NCBI GenBank assembly: GCA_024222295.1
Contig: JAAEPF010000002.1
Coordinates: 1-64,000, forward strand
Direction: 5' to 3'
Source: Actinomycetes bacterium
GTDB lineage: Bacteria > Actinomycetota > Acidimicrobiia > Acidimicrobiales > Microtrichaceae
DNA: 64,000 bases
The notes under the pieces were generated by a model. That model ran no database searches. It had not been told where the DNA came from and worked only from the letters and a program-made list of their open reading frames with translations. The translations under genes were made by a program, and so were the position numbers. This document shows, one piece after another, positions 58,796-64,000 of the stretch. Numbering within the stretch: position 1 is the first letter of the stretch; the number at the start of each line of letters is the position of its first letter.

Positions 58796-59569
58796 ATGGC
58801 GATTGTCTCCTACCAGTCCTCCGACAGTGTCGGCACGATCACGATCTCGCGCCCTGAGCGCCGCAACGCGCTCAACCACACAGCGCTCGAGGAGCTGCAC
58901 GCGGGTGTGCGCCAGGCGGCGTCCGACGAGTTGCGCTGCCTGGTGGTCACTGGCGACGCAGGCCACTTCTGTGCCGGTGCAGACCTGACCGAGCTCGAGG
59001 ACATGGCCTTCACCGAGGCGCTCCGGGCGACCCTCGATGACCTGGGCGCGCTCGAGTTCCCCACGATTGCGGCAATCGCAGGCTCATGCATGGGCCTTGG
59101 CGTGCAGATCGCGCTCGCCTGTGACCTGCGCATCGCCACGCCCGACGCCCGTTTCGCGGTGCCGGTGGCGAAGCTGGGGCTGATGGTCGACCACTGGACC
59201 GTGCAGCGCCTTGCCCTCAATGCCGGGCATTCCACAGCGCGCTGGATGATGCTCACCGCCGAGCCGATCAGCGCCGGGCACGCGGCCGACGTCGGGCTGG
59301 TACAGCGCCTCATCGAACCGGAGACCGAAGAACCCGGCGCCGAGGTGCTGGCCGACGCTTCGAGGCTCGCCGCCAACATAGCCACGCTCGCGCCGCTGGC
59401 GCTCGCCGGCTCGAAACTGGGTCTCGACCTGCTGGAGCGTCCAGCTGGGGAGGCGGACCCCGACGGTGCCTACCGTGCAGCCTTCGAGCGGGCATGGGCA
59501 TCCGATGACCTCACCGAGGGCCGACGGGCGTTCGGCGAGCGCCGGTCCCCTGAGTTCCGCGGCCAGTAG
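58796..59569 (+). CDS. Enoyl-CoA hydratase/isomerase family protein
   Basis: A 257-residue crotonase-fold enzyme, only moderately similar to its neighbour. Motifs are TITISRPERRNALNH, HFCAGADLTELED and IAGSCMGLGVQIALACDLRIA. At the catalytic Glu positions of classical hydratases it has Met97-Gly (SCMGLG) and Val/Lys (VPVAKLGL). Classical hydratase activity is thus doubtful, and it may be an isomerase, hydrolase or dehalogenase type. TAGAAA at 58784-58789, 6 nt before the ATG, is a near-match to the leaderless hexamer. It converges with the sortase gene (15 bp). Confidence 0.83.
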   Translation: MAIVSYQSSDSVGTITISRPERRNALNHTALEELHAGVRQAASDELRCLVVTGDAGHFCAGADLTELEDMAFTEALRATLDDLGALEFPTIAAIAGSCMGLGVQIALACDLRIATPDARFAVPVAKLGLMVDHWTVQRLALNAGHSTARWMMLTAEPISAGHAADVGLVQRLIEPETEEPGAEVLADASRLAANIATLAPLALAGSKLGLDLLERPAGEADPDGAYRAAFERAWASDDLTEGRRAFGERRSPEFRGQ

Positions 59570-59584
59570 GTCGGCGCTGCCAAG

Positions 59585-60502
59585 TCAGATGGCCGGCAGG
59601 TACCGGTCCATGTGCACGTAGCTGTTCCAGATCATCCAGAGGATGAGCGGCGTGGCGACGACCCAGAACGCCCAGCCGTGCGAGAAGCTCCGCGCCAGCA
59701 GCCACGCGCCCAGGGCCAGCAGTGCCGCTGCTCCTGCATAGCTCAGCGCGATCGGCAACTCCTCGGGTGAGGAGCCCAGCCCCTCGTCGAAGTCCTCGGC
59801 CACCGAGACCTGCACGGCCTCGGGCTCCTGGGCGATTGGTGGGGGCGATTCGACCGGGGGTTGCTCGAGCACCGCGTGCACGATGATGCGCTGCTTCGCG
59901 GAGTACTTGGGGTGACAGGCCGTGAGGGTGACCCGGTTGTCGCCGAAGTCGTCGAGCACCTCGGTCTGTGACGGGGACACCACGTACCAGGCTTGCGCGG
60001 GGTTGTCGGGCGCCGGAATCACCCGGTAGGTGAAGCGACCCTGGCTGGTGGAGAGCGTGATCTCGTCGCCGGGGATCAGCTCGTCGATCCGATTGAATGG
60101 TGCGCCGTAGGTCGTGCGGTGACCGGCGATGCCCACGTTGCCGACCTGGCCGGGGAACGGTGTGCCGGTGTAGTGGCCCGGCCCCTTCTTCAGGTCGTCG
60201 CGCGACGTGCCTTCCACGACCACGCGTGACATGTCGATGGCCGGAACCTCGATCACACCAGCAGGTTCTCCCTGCGTCGGGGTCGGAGGTGGGCCGCCCA
60301 CCTCGCCTGACCCGGCGACGACCTCGGTCAACCCGGCATCGGCGTCGACACCCAGTTCCTCGGCGAACTCCGCGAGTAGTTGGTCCTGCTGGCGGGACTC
60401 CTCGAGACCCGTACCCCAGAGCTGGTACGCCACGAATCCGAGGATCACCACACCAGCGATGATGAGGAGACGCCCGGTGACACCCAGGACCTTCGACAGC
60501 AT
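59585..60502 (-). CDS. Class E sortase
   Basis: A 305-residue membrane-bound transpeptidase that links LPXTG/LAXTG-type proteins to the cell wall. An N-terminal anchor (residues 10-30) and Pro-rich linker precede the catalytic barrel, with His128 in AGHRTTYG, Cys196 in LTACHPKY and Arg205 in KQRIIVHA, the class E triad. C-terminal hydrophobic spans (about residues 245-295) are typical of this class. Likely substrates were not identified in the window: the secreted proteins here lack a clear sorting signal. TACGGT (60509-60514) lies 6 nt before ATG 60502. Confidence 0.9.
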   Translation of the reverse strand: MLSKVLGVTGRLLIIAGVVILGFVAYQLWGTGLEESRQQDQLLAEFAEELGVDADAGLTEVVAGSGEVGGPPPTPTQGEPAGVIEVPAIDMSRVVVEGTSRDDLKKGPGHYTGTPFPGQVGNVGIAGHRTTYGAPFNRIDELIPGDEITLSTSQGRFTYRVIPAPDNPAQAWYVVSPSQTEVLDDFGDNRVTLTACHPKYSAKQRIIVHAVLEQPPVESPPPIAQEPEAVQVSVAEDFDEGLGSSPEELPIALSYAGAAALLALGAWLLARSFSHGWAFWVVATPLILWMIWNSYVHMDRYLPAI

Positions 60503-60573
60503 GGTCTCACCGTAGCGACGGATTCCGCCTGCGGATACGGACCCTGTAGCGTTGCCTGACCCCCCTCACAGCC

Positions 60574-61266
60574 ATGGATGACGCCAACTCGCCCCGACGC
60601 CACGAGCGCGACGAGCCAGCCGGGCACCCCGACCCGCCCGTCGTCAGGCTCCGCGAGGCGGTGGCGGTGCTCGGGCGGTTCCCGGCACTTGCCGGGCTCG
60701 ACCTGCGCGTCGACCGCGGCGAAGTCGTGCTGCTCGCAGGCCCCAACGGCGCCGGAAAGACGACAGTGCTGCAGGTCTGCGCGGGCCTCGTCGCAGTGGT
60801 GGAGGGCGAGGCCGAAGTGCTGGGAGTGGACCTGCGCAACGACCGTCGGTCGATCCGTCGCCGTGTCGGGTTGGTCGGCCACGCAGCAGGGCTGTACCCC
60901 GAGCTGACCGTGCACGAGAACGTGGCGTTCTGGGCGAAGGCCGCAGGCGCCAGCGAAGCGGAGGGAAACGCCGCCCTCGAGCGGTTGGAGATTGCATCAA
61001 GGCTCCGGGACCTACCGGTGCGGGCGCTGTCAGCCGGCCAGCGCCGCCGGGTGTCGTTCGCGTCGGTGCTGGCGAGGCGGCCCGAGTTGTGGCTGCTCGA
61101 CGAGCCCCACACCGGCCTCGACGCATCGGGCCGCGACCTCGTCGACAACCTGATCGCCGAGGCCTCCGCCGCTGGGGCAACTGTGCTGTTCGCCTCGCAC
61201 GAGGCCGACCGGGCGTCGGCGGTTGCCACACGCACCGTGTCACTCGCGGGAGGCGTGGCCACATGA
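60574..61266 (+). CDS. ccmA: Heme exporter ABC ATPase CcmA
   Basis: A 230-residue ABC ATPase, first gene of the cytochrome c maturation operon. Walker A is GPNGAGKTT, the signature is LSAGQRRRVS, Walker B is LWLLDEPHTGLD and the switch His is in FASHEADR. With CcmB it forms the ABC module that, with CcmC-D, releases heme-loaded CcmE. The first 25 residues are charged and extra compared with E. coli CcmA. TAGCGT (60547-60552) is the best -10, with a short leader before ATG 60574. It is divergent from the sortase gene. Confidence 0.88.
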   Translation: MDDANSPRRHERDEPAGHPDPPVVRLREAVAVLGRFPALAGLDLRVDRGEVVLLAGPNGAGKTTVLQVCAGLVAVVEGEAEVLGVDLRNDRRSIRRRVGLVGHAAGLYPELTVHENVAFWAKAAGASEAEGNAALERLEIASRLRDLPVRALSAGQRRRVSFASVLARRPELWLLDEPHTGLDASGRDLVDNLIAEASAAGATVLFASHEADRASAVATRTVSLAGGVAT

Positions 61267-61273
61267 CCGCGGG

Positions 61274-61963
61274 ATGCAACCGATGATCGCAGCAGTGTTG
61301 CGCGACGCGCTGCTGGTGGCCGGCAAGGACCTGCGCCTGGAGCGCCGCTCGAAGGTGGCGCTCGGCCAGATGCTGCCGTTCGCCATGTTGGTGCTGTTGT
61401 TGTTCGCGTTCGCGCTCGATCCGGACCGCGGCGTGCTCGAGCAGGCGACAGCCGGGCTGTTCTGGATGACTGTGCTGTTCACAGCAGTGCTGGCGGTGCA
61501 GCGGTCGTTCGCGGTCGAACTCGAAGAAGGCGTGCTCGACGCGTTGAGGCTCACCGGGATCCCTCCTGCCGCTGTGTACCTCGGCAAGGTCATGGCCCTG
61601 GTGCTGGAGCTGTTCGCACTGGAGATCGTGCTGGGAATCGGCGTTGCGGTGCTCTATGACGCCCGGCTCGAGGGCTGGGGTCTGCTCGTGGTGGTTCTGG
61701 TGGCCGCCACCGTCGGCATCGCTGCGGCCGGGGTCACGTACGGCATCCTCGCGGCCCGACTTCGTCAGGGGTCCGCGTTGCTGCCAATCTTGTTGTTGCC
61801 GCTCCTGGCACCAGTGCTCATCGCCGCAACCCGAGGCAGCGAGGTCGCACTGCGGAGCGAGGCCGGCGGCGGGTGGTCATGGGCCTCCCTGCTCGGCGTC
61901 TTCGCTGTGGCATACCTGGCCCTGGGCACCGTGTTGTTCAAGCCGCTGCTCGACGAGACATGA
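61274..61963 (+). CDS. ccmB: Heme exporter membrane subunit CcmB
   Basis: A 229-residue six-span membrane protein, the usual CcmB length. It has LVAGKDLRLERRSKVALGQMLPFA at the cytosolic start, described here by its KDLRLE motif, and AVQRSFAVELEEGVLDALRLTGIPP after the second span, both typical of CcmB (FxxExxxGxL.xL). It pairs with CcmA. The ATG at 61274 is 7 bp after the ccmA stop; ATG 61283 is an alternative start. Confidence 0.9.
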   Translation: MQPMIAAVLRDALLVAGKDLRLERRSKVALGQMLPFAMLVLLLFAFALDPDRGVLEQATAGLFWMTVLFTAVLAVQRSFAVELEEGVLDALRLTGIPPAAVYLGKVMALVLELFALEIVLGIGVAVLYDARLEGWGLLVVVLVAATVGIAAAGVTYGILAARLRQGSALLPILLLPLLAPVLIAATRGSEVALRSEAGGGWSWASLLGVFAVAYLALGTVLFKPLLDET

Positions 61964-62018
61964 CCGTGACCGACCGACTGAGGGCACAATCCGTGCAAAC
62001 CAAGGGGACTCCGGCACC

Positions 62019-62771
62019 ATGAGCGCCACCGCAGAGCGAGCCAGGCCGGCTCCCACCACCACCGGATCACGAGTCACCATGGTGCTCGGGATCATCTCGC
62101 TGATCGGTCTCGGCGCAGTGGCGCTGTTCGGGCTGGTCATCAGTCCGCCCGACACGGAGCTGGGCGAGACCATCCGGATCCTCTACATGCACGTGCCGAC
62201 GGTGTCGGTCGCCTACCTCGCGTTCGTGATCACAGCGGTGGCGTCGGTCGCCTACCTGTGGAAGCGCACAGAGTTCTGGGACCTGCTCGCTGCCTCGTCA
62301 GCGGAGATCGGTGTGCTGTTCTTCGCACTCACGATCTTCAACGGAATGATGTGGGGAAAGGTCACCTGGGGGGTGTTCTGGCGCTGGGAGCCCCGACTCG
62401 TCACGACGACCGTGCTGTTCATCACCTACATCGGGTACCTGGTCGTGCGCTCGATCCCTGCACAGCCCCGCACCCGCGGCACCGTCAGCGCCGTCATCGG
62501 GATCATGGCGGTCATCAACATCCCGATCACCCACAAGGCGGTTGACTGGTGGCGCGGGCTGCACCAGTCGCGGTCGGTGCTCGGAACGGTGGATCCTGAG
62601 ATGCAGGGCATGCAGTTGTTCACCACCTATCTGTCGCTGGCCGTGTTCATGGTCCTGTTCGCCTGGCTTCTCATGCACCGCTTCCGGTTGGCCTGGCTGT
62701 CCGAACGAGCCGCGGATGTCGGCCTCGAGGGAGCGATCGCTCAGCGGCGAGCAGAAGGAGCCTCGAAATGA
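62019..62771 (+). CDS. ccmC: Heme handling protein CcmC
   Basis: A 250-residue membrane protein with six spans that binds heme and delivers it to CcmE. The Trp-rich motif is WGVFWRWEPRL, where the final residue is Glu in place of the common Asp (WxWD). External heme-ligand histidines are in LYMHVPTVSVAY and THKAVDWWRGLHQ. The first 18 residues are a polar extension. AAGGGGA upstream of ATG 62019 is the ribosome-binding site. Its stop overlaps the start of ccmD by 4 bp. Confidence 0.92.
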   Translation: MSATAERARPAPTTTGSRVTMVLGIISLIGLGAVALFGLVISPPDTELGETIRILYMHVPTVSVAYLAFVITAVASVAYLWKRTEFWDLLAASSAEIGVLFFALTIFNGMMWGKVTWGVFWRWEPRLVTTTVLFITYIGYLVVRSIPAQPRTRGTVSAVIGIMAVINIPITHKAVDWWRGLHQSRSVLGTVDPEMQGMQLFTTYLSLAVFMVLFAWLLMHRFRLAWLSERAADVGLEGAIAQRRAEGASK

Positions 62772-62902
62772 GCACCGGTACGTACATCGCCATCGCCTGG
62801 ACGGTGACCATGGTCGTCGTGGCGCTCTACTCACTGTGGATCATCAAGCGCGGCCGGGAACTCTCGGCCGAGGTCCCGGAGGACCAGCGCCGATGGATGT
62901 GA
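62768..62902 (+). CDS. ccmD: CcmD-like small membrane protein
   Basis: A 44-residue protein with one span (YIAIAWTVTMVVVALYSLWI) and a basic then acidic tail (KRGRELSAEVPEDQRRW). Size, topology and position between ccmC and ccmE match CcmD, which stabilises the CcmC-CcmE complex and is needed for holo-CcmE release. ATG overlaps the ccmC stop (ATGA), and its last 10 bp overlap the start of ccmE in another frame. Confidence 0.82.
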   Translation: MSTGTYIAIAWTVTMVVVALYSLWIIKRGRELSAEVPEDQRRWM

Positions 62903-63480
62903 CCGACGATCCGGAGTCCCCCGACGCCGAACCGGTGAACGGCGAAGGGGCGCCATCCGCTCCCGGGTCGGCCGACTTCGACCTCGCGCCCCGTACGGGG
63001 CCGTCGAGTGCAGCGGCGCCGCGCTCCTCGAGGCGTTGGATTCCGCTCGTCGCAATCGTGCTGTTGTTGGCCGCGCTCGGCTTCGTGCTGTTCCAGGGCC
63101 TCAATGACGCAGCCACGTTCTTCTACAACGTCGATGAGGCCGTCGAGCAGCGCAGTGACCTCGAGGGCGAACGATTCCGGATGCAGGGCAATGTGGTCGA
63201 GGGGTCAGTCGAGCAGACCGACACGGGTGTCGACTTCGTGATCACCTTCGAAGGCGTGGAGATGCCGGTGACTCACACAGGCACCCCACCCGAACTCTTC
63301 GGGTCACAGATCCCGGTCGTGCTCGAGGGCAGCTTCGAGGGCGATGGCTTCGCCAGCGACGAGATCCTCATTCGCCACGACAACGAGTACGACGAGGAGA
63401 ACCCCGACCGCGTTGCCGACGCCGAGCGCGACGCGCAGGCGCTGGCCGGCGACCCAGCCGAGGGAGCCGGGCCGCGGTGA
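62893..63480 (+). CDS. ccmE: Heme chaperone CcmE
   Basis: A 195-residue membrane-anchored OB-fold protein that carries heme covalently to the cytochrome lyase. The N-terminal 45 residues are cytosolic and disordered, and the span is PLVAIVLLLAALGFVLFQGL. The heme-binding motif is RHDNEYDEENP: His162 and Tyr166 have the HX3Y spacing of proteobacterial HDENY, so this is the His type and not the CX3Y type found in some Gram-positives and archaea. The tail is short and acidic. ATG 62893 lies within the end of ccmD. Confidence 0.9.
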   Translation: MDVTDDPESPDAEPVNGEGAPSAPGSADFDLAPRTGPSSAAAPRSSRRWIPLVAIVLLLAALGFVLFQGLNDAATFFYNVDEAVEQRSDLEGERFRMQGNVVEGSVEQTDTGVDFVITFEGVEMPVTHTGTPPELFGSQIPVVLEGSFEGDGFASDEILIRHDNEYDEENPDRVADAERDAQALAGDPAEGAGPR

Positions 63481-64000
63481 ACAGGGCCCTGGGGCTTGCC
63501 GGGGTCGTCATTGCCCTGCTGGCGGCGCTGGCGGGGATCGTCGCGATCCTGTCGGGACTTCGTTCGCAGCGGCCAGGACACCTGCGCTCCGCACGCGGCT
63601 GGGCAGGGCTCGTGCTGCTCGGGGCGTTCGTGGCGTTCCTGGCCATGCAGCGCGCACTGATCACGCGCGACTTCACCGTGGAGTACGTGGCCAACAACGG
63701 CTCCAGCACGACCCCGCCGCTGTTCAACGTGGCCACGCTCTGGTCGGCGCTCGAGGGGTCGATCCTGCTGTGGGTGCTGATCCTCGCCGGCTACCTCTAT
63801 GCGGTTGCGCACCGCTTCCGCCGCCGGCTCACCGATCCGCTCGTCGCCTGGGCGCTGCTCACCATCTTCGTGGTGTCGGTTTTCTTCCTCGTGATGCTGC
63901 TGACCGCAGCCAACCCGTTCGGTCAGTTCGACCCGCCCGTCGGCTACGACGGCCCGGGACCGAATCCGCTGCTGCAGAACCACATCCTCGTGGCCTTTCA
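63477..64000 (+). CDS. ccmF: Cytochrome c heme lyase subunit CcmF (5' part)
   Basis: GTG 63477 overlaps the ccmE stop (GTGA). The frame stays open to the end of the window (174 complete codons). It contains four spans and the CcmF/CcsA-superfamily motif NVATLWSALEGSILLWVLIL followed by NPFGQFDP and GPNPLLQNHILVAF, the start of the LLQ-HP segment that leads to the heme-binding WWD domain. CcmF joins heme to apocytochrome CXXCH motifs. The rest of the gene lies beyond the window. Confidence 0.9.
   Translation, partial: MNRALGLAGVVIALLAALAGIVAILSGLRSQRPGHLRSARGWAGLVLLGAFVAFLAMQRALITRDFTVEYVANNGSSTTPPLFNVATLWSALEGSILLWVLILAGYLYAVAHRFRRRLTDPLVAWALLTIFVVSVFFLVMLLTAANPFGQFDPPVGYDGPGPNPLLQNHILVAF

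Overview
The window is about two-thirds G+C and packed with short-spaced genes on both strands. It looks like a chromosomal segment of a free-living high-GC actinobacterium, most probably from the Acidimicrobiia. This is an inference from two luciferase-like F420-type oxidoreductases, a WXG100/FHA pair, a class E sortase, a DUF5317-type membrane protein, a PimB-like mannosyltransferase, many fatty-acid and SDR enzymes, and a system I cytochrome c maturation operon. I see no rRNA, tRNA, insertion sequence, prophage or CRISPR array.

Layout. 0.1-5.6 kb: META-domain lipoprotein, CbiX-like chelatase, SpoU-family RNA methyltransferase, a VOC protein, a ferritin-like unknown, an SDR and two unknowns. 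5.7-9.3 kb: a run of dienelactone hydrolase, GH36 alpha-galactosidase and PimB-like glycosyltransferase. 9.3-16.5 kb: AhpE-type peroxiredoxin, epoxide-hydrolase-like enzyme, secreted HEXXH peptidase, carotenoid-cleavage-like oxygenase and an unknown. 16.5-23.1 kb: Bcp, a complete GH2 beta-galactosidase, an acetyl-CoA hydrolase/CoA-transferase family enzyme and an acyl-CoA synthetase. 23.1-33 kb: two signalling proteins with degenerate GGDEF/EAL motifs, a bacterial PH-domain membrane protein, valS, an SDR, a GH25 lysozyme and cysS. 33.1-37.6 kb: acyl-CoA dehydrogenase, TMEM175-type channel, FAD dehydrogenase and macro-domain protein. 37.6-41.9 kb: a six-gene coupled operon built around a Tat-exported cysteine-rich protein that resembles the methylamine dehydrogenase light chain, flanked by MauE- and MauD-like proteins but with no heavy chain. 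42-53 kb: orphan DNA methyltransferase, DinG-type helicase, DsbA-like protein, lipase-like lipoprotein, two LLM oxidoreductases, a small-molecule kinase, a YihY-type membrane protein and ppa. 53.3-60.5 kb: TetR regulator, sucrase/ferredoxin-like protein, a 67-residue GS-repeat protein, FHA and WXG100 proteins, two enoyl-CoA hydratases and a sortase. 60.6-64 kb: ccmA, ccmB, ccmC, ccmD, ccmE and the 5' end of ccmF.

How it works together. Three themes run through the window. First, redox protein biogenesis outside the membrane (the Mau-like operon, the Ccm operon, several peroxiredoxins). Second, acyl-CoA and lipid metabolism. A TetR regulator at 53.3 kb has a GTTACC-N4-GGTAAC palindrome in its own promoter, and the same 16-bp design sits on the promoter of the acyl-CoA dehydrogenase at 33.1 kb, so the two are probably co-regulated. 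Third, surface proteins carrying GWxxDP-type repeats.

The most general signal concerns gene starts. At 25 of them a TANNNT hexamer lies 6-8 nt before an ATG or GTG with no Shine-Dalgarno sequence, which is the signature of leaderless transcription. I used it to choose many starts. In two divergent gene pairs the opposing hexamers share the same TA.
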